DNA of 64,000 nucleotides. It comes from Entomortierella parvispora. Its lineage: Eukaryota; Mortierellomycota; Mortierellomycetes; Mortierellales; Mortierellaceae. Positions 25,274 through 36,873 of the stretch are shown here, piece after piece; the first letter of the stretch is position 1; every line of letters starts with the position of its first letter. Under the pieces are notes generated by a model, which saw nothing but the letters and a program-made list of their open reading frames with translations, did no database searches and was not told the DNA's origin. The translations under genes and the position numbers were made by a program. The stretch spans positions 496,001 through 560,000 of the forward strand of contig OY752150.1 of NCBI GenBank assembly GCA_963573315.1, given 5' to 3'.

Positions 25274-28200
25274 ATGGAGAAGGAAGAAGGTATCTTCACC
25301 GCCAATCCGCCGAGCCAACGAGCCCACAACGTTTAACCAGGATGTGGCAGGATCCAGGAATGGAACCCGAGTCATCCTTTCTTTTTCTTTTCATTTTTCT
25401 CTTTCTAATCCTCTCCTCTTGCATGCATTACGACCAATCTGATAGAGATCTGCAGAGTCTGCAGGTCAGAGAGCACAGCCGACCAACCCCTGTTCCATCC
25501 ATGCAAATGCTCAGGAAGTATTCGCTATGTTCATCAAGAATGGTAATGCCAAAAAAATAACCCCCCCCCCCGCTTCCCTTCTTCACTCACACCTGCCAAC
25601 CAAGTCACAGGAAACAGCCGCATGCTACACCAAACGAGAATCCTTATGATGAAAAAATATGCCGCAACACCTTTGGAGCTAACCAACGAAAACGATCGAC
25701 CGATCGATCTGTCATCTTTTCTATTTCTTACGTGTCCTTTTCCATTGGAATGGATCGTCCTCTAGCTTGGAAGAATGGCTTAGGCATAGCAACAAGAAGT
25801 ATGTGGCAGGGCAGGAGGTCGAAGTGTTTTTTTGTTTACGAATGACGACAAATTTCAACGAAAAGCCGTGATCTAACAAACGTTGCATTTTCTCTCATAG
25901 ATACTGCGAACTTTGCAAGCACAATTTTGCATTCACACCCAGTAAGAATCTACATCAGGAGATCATGGTTATCATGATGATGACAGGCTTAGATGGGTCA
26001 TGGTGGCAACTGCCAACTGGTTTACATTGAGTCCTAAATCTTTTTTTTTTTGTTTGTCCTTCTCTCGCTTAGTTTATGACCAAGATATGCCAGCGTCGAT
26101 CCCGAAATGGATTCTTTTCAAAAGGATGGCTGGAACAGCGGGAGTCGGGATCAAATTAGTTCTTAGAGCAGTCATTGTTGGCACGATTTGGCTGGTCCTA
26201 CTGCCTTACCTGACCATCTGGGTATGGCGTCTCTACTTTTGGGTCGGAGATCGATTCGCCTTTGGTGCCAATGGTCTGAATGTCCCGCCAGCACTCAATG
26301 CAACGTTGACCAACGGAACTGATACCAACGGAACAGGGGTACCAGACTTTGATCAACTGCACTTTGTAACGCAGTTTGTCCTTCAGTCCATTCCTCCAGA
26401 GCACAAGTGGATCAGGTACAATTTCTTTTTTGGATTTGGGACCAAAATATTCACAAATATTCCATCTCGACCAAAAACCTGACGCCAAACTATCCTTGTT
26501 TGATCCGCATAGCACGTTTATATTTGATATCCTCGAGGGACATGTTGTGGCCGTACTGGTCGTGGTCGCATTCCTTGTGACATTCCTTCTGCGAGAGTGG
26601 GTTCTGCAAAATCAAATCGTGGAGGACGATGGTGGTGTCGCACTCGCAGAAATGGCCGAAGCTGATCAATTTGGTGCTCGTGATCAGGAAGAGATGGTCG
26701 CCCGTGTTCATGCTCTGCAACAACAACTGCAGCAGCGTCAAGAACAACGGGAACAACGGCATCAACATCAACATCAACACCCTTTGCAACAGCAGAACCG
26801 CGCAATCCACCATGACGATCACCATCAGCGGGATATTCAAGGGGGCGGACATTTCTTAGAAAGAGCCCGATTCAATATTCCTGCAGCTGATCCAACACGT
26901 AGACCAGGTGGCGCGCCGCAACCTCCCAACCTCGGACTTGGTTGGAATAGTGTGGCGGACGCAAGGAATGCATTTGAGCAGAGCGACAACGGATCAGAAG
27001 AAGGCTCTATTCAAGCTGCATACCGGTTACAGCACCAAGATGACTTTCCAAGCTCTGGAACATCGTCTTCGGCCAGAACAGGATACATTTATGACCCCTT
27101 GAGTCAAACATATCACCCGTAAGCATTTGGTGTGAGGTTCCCTAACGGAAAACTCCCTCGCTCTCAGGCAAAATCCACTAACATGATACCAAAATTTGAT
27201 CTATTAGAGATACACCTTGGGTACAGGAGGCCTCGTCATCGTCAACACCGTTGGTCCGATTTGATCCTTTCAGTGATCTTCAATCTAATGGAACATCAGA
27301 AGCGGGAAGCGGCAGAGGAGGATCTTCGAGTATTTTCCCTCCCCCCTATGGCGACGACAATCTAATCCGGGACAAGAACGATTTGCCCATGTACTGGAGA
27401 GCCGGCATTCCATTAACGTACGACAATGTCTTCCTGAAGCAGGACGGCGCAGTCATGACGCCCAAGGAAAAAATTGAGAGATACGAAACACTTTGCCGCG
27501 GCCGTAATCTTTCCTTCAAGGATGGCGTTCATCTTTTGGAATGGAGAGCCGATATGGCCAGCACTGAAATGGATCGAATCATGCAGGAGGTTGAAGGAAT
27601 GTCTGCAGAAGATAAGCAACAGCACCTCCAGCAGTTGGAGTTCGGGGCAGAGTTTATGATGCGACAGCGGGAGGAATTGATGGGCATGGAAATTTCTCCG
27701 GATGCTCTGCAGTTACTCGAGTCACTTCAAAGAGGATATGGCGCGCCTGCAGTAGATGCACATGTCCACAGAGAGTTCCCAGAGCCCATGCCTGTTATTG
27801 CACCTCGACCCCTTGCACCCGTCGTTGCACCTGAAGCGCCTCCAGGCATGCCTGACCTTGAGCCTGCTGTGGATATGATCGATGACCAGGACGACATGAT
27901 TGTGGATGAGTTGGATGGCGTTCTGGAAGTGATTGGCATGCGTGGATCCTATGCCATGCTGATTCAGAATGCACTCTTGATGTCGGCCCTTATCTGTGCT
28001 AGTCTGGGAGTTGGAGTAGGCGGTCCTTACACGATCGGAAAAACTCTTGTGCTGATGAACCCTTTCAACGTCCTCAAGATCCCAGTCCGTGTGTTGAACT
28101 TTGTCACTGACCCGGTTATCGACTTTGTGGTGGATCGTATTCTTCCTTTGCTGGGTACATTCATCTCGAAGCCATTCGTTGCAGTGTTTTCACAGGTTCA

Positions 28201-31200
28201 GCGCCACACCGCCCCTATTGTAGGACTCTTTTTGGGAAATCAGAGCGTTCAACCGGTCGAAGAATGGGCAAAGTTGAATTTGCTTCCCTTGTGGCAGAGT
28301 GTTGTAGGCGAGACCGCCATCGTGGACCCGTTGCAAGCAGGGGAGACAGTGATGAACGAGACTACCACAAATGTGTCAAGTCTTTTGCTTGACAACTCTA
28401 CCTTTGTTGGCGCTACGTACCAGGATCTGATGTCAAAATGGAGCTCTGTGGCTTATGGCCCGTCTTCAAACGACAAATATTTGGCTATTGCTGTGGGGTA
28501 TATTTTGCTCTTTGCTTTGGCCTCGTGGTACGTCAAGCGACCTCAACCCACTCATATCTGGACAATGGGTCGCATCATCCAGGATTTTCTCCGACAGCAG
28601 GGACTGATCTTGAAGGCAAGTCGGGATGAACAAGTGTTGTTACTTTGCATTGCCTTGTCACGACTTTTCTTTTCAATTACTGACCAAGTTGACCATGTTG
28701 CCTAAATCATAGATTGCCTTCTTTGTGGCTATTGAGATGGTCGTTTTCCCACTGTTTTGTGGAGTTGTGATTGGTATTACGACACTGCCTATTCTTCCTG
28801 GCGCCACACTTGCATCTCGTTGGGCGTTTTATCAGGAATCGCCAAAGTGGTCCTTGCTCATGCATTGGCTTGTCGGGACCGCCTTTATGTTCAGCTTTGC
28901 ATTGTTTGTCAGCATCTGCAGAGGTGTTGTGCGACCAGGCGTGATGTGGCTTATTCGTGACCCCAATGACGAAGGCTTCAGTCCAGTTCGAGAAATAATC
29001 GAGCGACCCGTTTTGATGCAGCTTCGCAAACTTGGAGTTGGAGCTCTGATGTACATGACTCTTATCATTGTTGGCATCAGCATGATCACTCAAGGGATTT
29101 ACTACTTGATGAGCGGCGTTCTACCCCTTCGGTGGACAGTTGTGTAAGTTGGACATTTGGTGTTGTTGACACTCTGTGTACATCCTGTTTTACTTTGAAA
29201 GATTAACCGTACCGTCTGCACTGGCCAAATGTCTATAGTGAACCTCTATCTGATCTTCCAGTGGACATGCTCATCTTTTACTTGGCGGTTCCATTGACGT
29301 TGAACTGGCTGGACCCCTCTGACCGATTCAAGGTCTTGTTCGTAGGCTGGTGGCGAAAACTCTCTCAATGGCTTCGACTCAGCTCATTCATGTTTGGAAA
29401 AGATGGGGAGCGTTACCCAGAAGAAGAGGGTCATATTGTCTATCGCACTTGGGAAGCATGGTTCCGCCGTAGTCAACCACCTATTCCAGGTCTGGAAGGT
29501 CAGGATGGAGCTGTTGGCAGCGGCGAGGAACTGGACATTGAGGCACCTGCGATCTTTGTCAAGGATGGCGGACTCTATAGAGTTCCCAACACTCATCGAG
29601 TTGTGCATTTGAAGAACCGCCGTGTCCTTGTCCCTCTGGATGACAGAGGAAGAGCATTGGATCCCAAGGAAGATATCCCCGCAGAAATTGATCCGTTGAT
29701 GGAGATGATGGCACGACCAAGGGAACCTTTTCATCTTGTAGACCCCAAGGAGAACACCGTCGTCATCTATGCACCACCGAGGTTCAAGCTTCGACTTATT
29801 TCGTTTGTGTTTTTAATCTGGACATCTTCGCTCAGTTTCCTGGCCCTAGCTATCATTGCTCCTTGTAAGTGTGGCCAAGAGTATGATGATAATGGTAACA
29901 TGGGAGAAGTATTGATACTAATGCTGACTTGCTTCTTTTTTTTTGCCGCCATGTCTACCAGTAATGATGGGAAGAAGCATCTTTACGTTTGTCGCTCAAA
30001 CACAAGTTCATGATGTGTACTCGTTCGTTATTGGGGCTTATATCATCAACAGCCTTTGGTATATCCAGGACTGGGCTATTGCCAAATCCCATACTTTTTC
30101 GACCGAAGGATGGCCTGCCGTCGAGTCGCCTGTGATTGTTGATATGGCCAGGAAGGTTGTCAGGGATTGTGCTACTGTTCTCTACTTTACCATCTTCCTG
30201 GGCGTGGTTACTCCTCTCCTGATGGGCTTGCTTGCAGAGCTGTTCCTGACTGTTCCTCTGAAGGCTGCCTTTGGCACTGACAACTCACTCATTCTCCCAT
30301 TGGTAATGTCTATTGAGTTTATTTGGGACTAGGAGGTTCTTGACAAGATCTCTGCGTTATGGTATTAATTCGGTCATTGTCATTCTTTTCGCCTGTAGAG
30401 TTGGGCCACTGGATTCCTCTACATGATGCTCTTTTACAGGACCACAATTGCTGTGTTCCCTAACAGCGCCATGTCTGTGTGCCTCAACAACATCTTTACC
30501 GGGGTCAATATTATACATTGGAACGTTGGACTGGCGACCAAACAACTGCTATTGCCTGGATTGGCCGCAGCTATGATTGCCCTCACAGCTCCCGCAGCCA
30601 CTGCTTGGACACTCACGAAGACGATGGGCTGGGAGGATACAATTAGGACACAAGCATTTAGATTGGCCTATCCCGCTTCTTTGGCGGCGCTCTTGTCGAC
30701 ACTTCTTGTGGAGGAGAGCCTGGTCATGTTCCAGGGATGGACAATCGCTGTTCGCGACCAAATGTATCTGACTGGAACCCAGCTTCACAACTTGGTGGAT
30801 GAAGCGACAGAATTGCAGCAGGCGCCAGCAGCCTCAACAACATCGACAACATCAACAACGACAACAACGACAACAGCGACAGCAGCAACGTCTACTGCGG
30901 ACGATATCATTGATGCCCAGGAATCCACTGAAACTGCTGTTGGGCGTAGTATCGAAAAGGCCGAAAAATCCGAGACGGAATCTCTTTTGGCAAGAAGCTC
31001 ACGCTGGTCGTGGCGAGGAGAAGAGGGCGAGGAACTGGATTCGCCGTATGACTCTTTGGATGCCAGCGAATTCGTAAAGATGCCTCGAAACGTGGGCAAA
31101 GCCCCCAGTCGGAGCAATTTCTTTCAGGAGGGACCAGCAGTGAATTACCACACCAGTCTGAACAGCCAGGAGGATGAGGTTGTCGGGAGCAGCAGTAGTG

Positions 31201-31319
31201 TCCGCAGTAGCAACAGCAGTCTTGTTGATGATGACCAGATCGCGGGACGGACACGGTTCCGAAGGAGTCAACGGTTGCAGGCCAGCAGAGGAAGCCAGGA
31301 AGACTACCGGTTAGAATAA
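25274..31319 (+). CDS. SSM4: ERAD E3 ubiquitin ligase Doa10/Ssm4 (MARCH6-like)
   Basis: Eleven exons: 25274..25289, 25446..25542, 25766..25798, 25901..25941, 26073..26415, 26513..27118, 27208..28615, 28713..29143, 29239..29864, 29962..30302, 30399..31319. Total 1620 residues, longer than the 1319 of yeast. Doa10 is a multipass ER and inner-nuclear-membrane ligase for ERAD-C substrates. The RING-CH finger is complete only after splicing four tiny exons: [27 protein letters not shown]. At least twelve hydrophobic segments follow, including the conserved [17 protein letters not shown] block. The exon 7/8 intron begins GC rather than GT. The C-terminus is Ser/Thr- and acid-rich, and a Gln/His-rich loop lies near residues 270-330. 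The 16-nt first exon is the least certain part. Confidence 0.88.
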
Positions 31320-31937
31320 CCAAAAAGGAAAAAAAAAACCAACAAAATTAGGGAAAAAAAACGAGGACGCAATACCACTCTCAGCGTCGGAGACGACAGA
31401 GTATTACTACTACCCCACACCCTTTCATTCATCATCATCTTCATTCATTTCTCATCGCCGATCCTCACTCGAGGCTGTCATAAAAATGTACCATAAAAAA
31501 GAGTCGAATTAACTGACAACGGAACCTTGGCAGTCACGTTTTTTATTTATCGCCTTTGGAGGTGTTGCGTACGGGGCAGGCTTGAGGGGCGCTGAGCGGG
31601 ATATGGTAATCCTAAGTGACGGATGGGAATCGGACTAAGTGTCGCCGTGCTAGTGTTGCCGTGCTGGCCTCTGTCAGTATCGGTCAATGGGGAACGGAAA
31701 GACGGATCATATATTGATAATAGTGATAAAGAATGCCCTACCTAGTGTTGCCGTGCTGGCCTCTGTCAGTATCGGTCAATGGGGAACGGAAAGACGGATA
31801 CTGAGCAAGAGTCCGGCCGACAGCGAAATATACAGGTGAGTCTACTTAAGGGTGTATGTTGAGATGCTGGCGTTCAACAGAGGTTGGAGATCTTGTCTTT
31901 CTTTTCCTCATTCGACAGCACAGGAAAACTTTGGACC
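31320..31937. other. Intergenic between Doa10 and ICT1-like genes
   Basis: No gene seen. Holds the Doa10 3' flank, a 58-bp direct repeat listed separately, and the ICT1 leader. Confidence 0.6.
31650..31799 (+). repeat. 58-bp direct repeat, two identical copies
   Basis: Copies at 31650..31707 and 31742..31799 are identical as read, separated by 34 bp. The unit begins CTAGTGTTGCCGTGCTGG. A shorter degenerate start of the unit (GTCGCCGTGCTAG) precedes copy 1. It lies in the ICT1 5' flank. Confidence 0.9.
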
Positions 31938-33112
31938 ATGGCGACTACATTCATCCGCGCATGCTCAAGGACATGCCAAGTGTCAAGGACATTCACATCG
32001 GCCGCATGGCGGACAACTAATCGGCTCACAACAACTACAAAGTCGACTTGCCACACTCTTCACTTTTCCACCTTCCTAGACCGGACTGTCCTTTCCACCC
32101 GATCCGCCTTGTCCTTGTCTTTTCCTTCTTCGTCTTTGACTCTTACCACTTCAAATGGGCGCCGCGTGGCCACATCCACGCTATCAAGCCTGGGACAGAC
32201 TCGGTTTTTTGCCAATCGGAGAGATAGCGGTTACGGGATGGAACCCGAGAGTCAAGAGGAGGAATTTATGGACGAGAATGGCATGACGATGAAGGATCGG
32301 GCGAAAATCGAGCAATGGAGTCAATCATTTACAAAGGACTCGATCCCCAAGGGACTCTTGACTCTGAACTTTGTCCGTGCTAGTGGACCTGGCGGACAAA
32401 ATGTCAACAAGGGTAAAGTACCCCGTGAGAAGGAGAGTTCTTTTTTTTTTGGTTCTGGTGAAAAGGTGTTTGAGTTGGCAGAATGTAAACTGTTTGGCTG
32501 ATCCTTTATGATTACTTTCTTGACCACTATGATATGTAGTCAATACCAAGGTGGACATGCGGTTTGTCGTCGATGAAGCTCTTTGGCTACCAGAATACGT
32601 GCGGGATCGCCTCAAGTCTCAGGTAAGAAGAAGAAGAGGGTGAGGCGTGTTCCCTGTTTGTCGATTGGACACCCCCCCCCTATTTCAAGCGACTAAATGA
32701 CCGTTCTCTCTCTCTAAAACGTTACGTTTACGTTTACCCTCCCCTCGCAGGAATCGAACCGGATCAACAAGAATGGTGAATACGTCTTGACTTCGGATCG
32801 GAAACGGACACAGATGGCCAACTTGGACGATTGCATGGAAAAGTTGCACGAGATCTTGTTGCAGATGGCTGAATTGCCAAAGCTGCCTGACGCAGAGACG
32901 TTGGAAAAGTTGGAGAGAATGTAAGATCCAAGCTATTGTGTTGTTGGCCCCTTCTTTTTTTTTTTTTTCTTGTGCCTTTTTGACACTAATGAGATCTCCT
33001 TTTGTAACACCCTCTATCTCATAGTAAACGTGCAGGAAACAATCGTCGCAAGGCTAACAAACAATTCCAATCACAAAAGAAATCCAACCGACGCGTGGGA
33101 CGAGACGACTAG
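31938..33112 (+). CDS. Mitochondrial ribosome-rescue peptidyl-tRNA hydrolase (ICT1/Pth4-type)
   Basis: Exons 31938..32412, 32540..32622, 32751..32920 and 33025..33112 encode 271 residues. Proteins of this class hydrolyse peptidyl-tRNA on stalled mitochondrial ribosomes. The catalytic GGQ motif lies in ASGPGGQNVNK, directly before the first intron, and is followed by VNTKVDMRF. The basic tail (KRAGNNRRKANKQF...KKSNRRVGRDD) enters the mRNA channel in known homologues. The first 95 residues are rich in Arg, Ser and Thr and lack acids, as in a mitochondrial presequence. Start is the ATG at 31938. The gene converges on the LPMO-like gene 422 bp away. Confidence 0.92.
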
Positions 33113-33534
33113 GGATCATTTAGAACAATCAAAATAGAACCGTTCACTACTTTTGCGTCATTGACGAACAGCCATCAATTGGGTGCAGCAGCTTTGCAAC
33201 GAGGCTCAACTCTTTTGCTTTTGTTGATCAATGCGAATGTGCCTCGGCGATTAGATAGTACGCTTCCCCCCCCCCCCCTGAACTAGATTCAAAATTTCCC
33301 AAAAGACCGAGTGGCCTAAAGGCAATTTATTGTGCAAAAACCACACCCCCTTTGCTTGTCTCTTATCAAAAGAAATAACAAGCGAGAAGGGGGCAGGGGT
33401 GTGATGGGGGGGAGAATTGGAGGGTCGGAGATGGGAGGAGGGAAGGGAGATTCGTTTCGGGAGGGGAGTCACTTGTGTCTATTCCCCTCGTCCTCCGTCT
33501 TCCATACGCCCTTTTTTTCCTATTCTCTTTTTTT
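33113..33534. other. Convergent 3' intergenic region
   Basis: Contains a C run near 33266..33278 and GA-rich sequence. No gene. A tRNA-like string (GACCGAGTGGCCTAAAGGC) near 33305 has no cloverleaf context. Confidence 0.6.
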
Positions 33535-33921
33535 TTAGTAGCGACCGTTCAAATTGTTGCTGATCTCCTTGCGGTTAGGACCAGGGCCGGACCGGTGCTT
33601 GTTACCATCACCGGGCTCGGTGACGCGCATCTTACGAGGCTTGAAATCGACAATCTGGATGGACTTTGAGGGGCGACGGGGGTTCTTGGCCGAGGAAGTG
33701 AGACGGATATCGGCACAGTTCATGTAGTACTGAGGCAAGATGTTGGCGGTCCAGGACCAGACAAAGAGACAACGGTTCTTTTGGGTGCAGGAAGGAACGT
33801 TGCTGGGGATCTTGACGGGCCACTGGTAGTAGGCGTCAGGGCAGGTTCGGCTGTAACGACCAATCAAGTGGAAAGTCTTGCCACCATCATACGAAAGCGA
33901 GAACTCGCACTAAGAGAGTGC

Positions 33922-33952
<31 letters not shown>

Positions 33953-34754
33953 CAGGATAGGTGAGAACCAGATATAACTATGGCGTTGGCAACTTTTTTG
34001 CTAAAATTAAGATTGTTGCAGAGCGAAGCGCGCACGTTCCAGACTATCTATTCTGCTCATTTTGCGTTTGTGTGGTCTTTTTTCGTTGTTGTTCTTGTTG
34101 TTGAGCTCTCGTTATTTTTTCTTGTGTTTCTCTTTGAGGGCTTTTCTCTTTGTTTAGAGGTGAAATCCCCGGTAATGTGAAAGGGCTCAATGGGAGTGGG
34201 AGGCATGTTTGTGCTGTTCTTCGATTGTGTGACATGCTGGTTTCTTAGCACTCAGCCTGCATTTAGTTTTTTCTTAGTATTCAACGCTTACCATTCCACC
34301 GCCATGACGGGCCTGAGAGAATTGACGGTTAGAGCTAGTGGGCTTGGGCTGGGTCTTGATCTGGTTGGGCTTCATGCTCGAGGCAAAGAAACGGACGTTG
34401 ACGGTTTGACCGGCGCGCATGTTGGTCACAGGTCCAGGGGCATAGCCACCGCAGGGGAAGCGCATCGTCCATTTGCTATCCTTGTAGCCGATGAAAGTCT
34501 GAAGTCGGGAGAGAGGCAGAAGTGTATGGGATAAAGACAAAGTGGGATGTGTTATTGACGCGACTTTGGTGGGCATGATAGTCGGGGTTCAGGAGGAAGA
34601 GGAGGAGAGTGAGAAGGGAAGCTCATACGTGAATGCGACCGTTGTATTGCTTGGTTCCGTAACCACCACGAGGGGTGGGCGAAAGCATGGCCATGTGGGC
34701 CGAAGCCATGGCGATGTAGGAGATGAGGAGGAGGATGGCAGCTGCAAACTTCAT
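33535..34754 (-). CDS. Secreted AA11-like lytic polysaccharide monooxygenase
   Basis: Exons 34629..34754, 34292..34498 and 33535..33909 encode 235 residues. LPMOs are copper enzymes that oxidatively cleave polysaccharides; AA11 members act on chitin. A signal peptide (residues 1-19, ending MASA) leaves His20 as the mature N-terminus, the first arm of the copper histidine brace. The likely second ligand is His107 in SQARHGGGMCEFSLSYDGGKTF, which resembles the HGGGSCQ block of AA11. FVWSWTANILPQYYMNCADIRL matches the usual LPMO core strand. The tail after about residue 190 is basic and disordered, with no binding module. AA11 itself is inferred by motif; a separate LPMO-like family is possible. 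The carbohydrate target (own wall or insect/fungal chitin) is unknown. Confidence 0.75.
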
Positions 34755-35036
34755 GATGACGGATGGGGGTGAAGGTGGAGATTGGAAGTAGGGGTCGTAA
34801 AAAATCCAAGAGGGCGCGGTTGAGGAAGTGACAAGGGGTAGGAGAAGGGACGAGGTTTCTTAAATGGCAGGTACGGGAAGGTCAACGCACGAGTCCGCGC
34901 GAAGAAAGAGAGAGAGGTAGGGAAAGGGGTTGATGACAAAGTGTGTGAGCTTTGACGGGTGGTGAGAGCGGGACTAGAGAAGAAGGAAAGGAAAGGAGAA
35001 AAAAAAAGAGAGTTGGGATGAGCAGGTGGAGATGGC

Positions 35037-35044
35037 CTTTTATA
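35037..35044 (-). promoter_or_regulatory. TATA-box candidate for the LPMO gene
   Basis: TATAAAAG on the minus strand, about 285 bp upstream of the LPMO start codon. A matching consensus only; transcription start is not known. Confidence 0.4.
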
Positions 35045-36176
35045 CGAGGGCGCCCAGGACCAGACATCTTGGGCGTTTTGGGCGGCAACGCTGACTGGGG
35101 TCAAGGAGAAGAACGGCGGGAATGCTTCCATCAGGCCAATTTTAGAGGTCCCAATTTAATACGGAGGGTTACCTCCCCTTCCGAGAGACAAAGGAAAAGG
35201 GAAGGGTCACCACGGCGAGACGAGTTGTGGGTTTTACGGCTACCCGGTAAGCGAACAGACCCTCCCCGGATCCAGAGACAAAAGCTCTCAAGTGAAAGGT
35301 CAAAGGCGCACTCCTGAAAAGAGAGGGAAGATGGAGCGAGAGAGATAGACGATAAAAGTGTCTGGAGAAACGGATTTGCCAATGGGACTTTTAGTCCAAC
35401 ACTGTAACACGCCAGTGGCGAGAAAGACGAGGACCCACCACCACAGGGGCGGTTGGGGGTTGGGAGGTGGTTCAACTGAGAGAGGTCAGTGCCTTGGGCC
35501 CGGTCAAGTCGAGAAGTCCGAAATGATCGAGAGCGAGATAACATGGGATCTGGCTATGGCCCCTCCGTACAAATGCAATTACAACAGCAATAATGAGCGA
35601 CGTTGCTTGATCAGCAGGCAAGGGCGGGGGGAGGGGAAAGAGAGTCCCCATGCACACCCAGGAACCGAAGAGTTCAATCGGGGCTAGATAACAGGTAATG
35701 CTGTGTGGTCGGATGTCTGTCTTTCTTTCATATATTCTTTTTTTTCCTTTCAGGATGAGAGCCCGGATAGATGGAGGGAACATGAGGAGAACTATATTGT
35801 AGAGTAGAGTAAGTAGTCTACGAGATTGAAAGGGAGGGAGAGAGGAACAACATTATCACTCCAGAACCAGTCCTCCGTAAGAGCTTTGACAGAGTGCACC
35901 ATTGGATATTATATAGTACAACACTACTCCATGTTTGGAGAGGGCAGGCAGGACACGCGAGCAGCAAGATTTCCGTAGTCAGGCACGTCGCGTGTTGTTT
36001 GTTGTGGAGAGTCTTTGACAGTGACGCAAACAAAGACGATCATCCGTCAGAGCGAGGACAGAAGAAACAATGAGAGAGACGAAGAAATGAAATGAAAAAA
36101 AGAGAAACCTGGCCATGGACAAGACATTGTTTGACTCTGTTTGACTTTGTTCCTGGTGCCCAAACAGCAAAGAGCG

Positions 36177-36242
36177 TCCAGTCAAGTCAACCAGTCAACC
36201 AGTCAACCCAGTCAACCCAGTCAGCCAGTCAGCCAGTCAGCC
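36177..36242 (+). repeat. Short tandem repeat, CAGTCAACC/CAGTCAGC units
   Basis: About eight imperfect units in the kinase gene leader, of two variants (AACC then AGCC). Confidence 0.85.
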
Positions 36243-36873
36243 ATTCTCCGGGTTCCGTGATTCTCGTTTGTCAGCCAGCAGCCAGCCAGTCAGTCATTCT
36301 GCAGCCAGGGACAGGAGAGGACAGAACAGGACAGGTGGCAATGGGCGTCATTGCACATACATATACACACTTGCATCCACATCCCTCGGCTATTCCTGGC
36401 GGGCGGTCTCTCCTCTCGTGCGACTGAGTCTCATCCCCCTTTTGGCGCTAGTGCTGCAGTGCCTGGCTGGCTCTGTCTCCCACTTGCTCATCTCACATCT
36501 GTCACTCTCGTATCTATCACTCTCACACTCTCTCACTCTCACTTTCTGTCTGATCGCCCTCTGTGTCTCTCTTCGCTCGTTTGTTTATCCCTCCCCTCAC
36601 ACTTCTTCATTCATTCACACAACAACAACACACATTGCATTCACTACGGTTCAGTTCATTTCATCCTTCCCTCCCTCCATATTCATAGCCCATTCTACTC
36701 TTTGATTCACCCTCTCACTCACTCACTCACCCACCCACCCACCCTCACTCACTCCTTCATTCGAATCAAAGCTCAATCTGTCTGTCCCAACTTCTCATTC
36801 CGTTCAACAGACGCTGTCCAACCCAACCCGCAAAAGACGCCCCTTCACATTTCACATTGCTGCCTCTTCAAGA

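Larger units (their letters stand above)
34755..36873. other. Divergent upstream region of LPMO and histidine kinase genes
   Basis: About 2.1 kb without a credible gene. GA-rich near the LPMO; near the kinase it is CT-rich with a tandem of CAGTCAAC/CAGTCAGC units (36177..36242) and ACTC/ACCC runs near 36712..36750. This is probably promoter plus a long leader. Confidence 0.6.

Noticed and set aside
33300-33325. tRNA-like string GACCGAGTGGCCTAAAGGC
   Set aside because: No matching acceptor, anticodon or T-arm around it.
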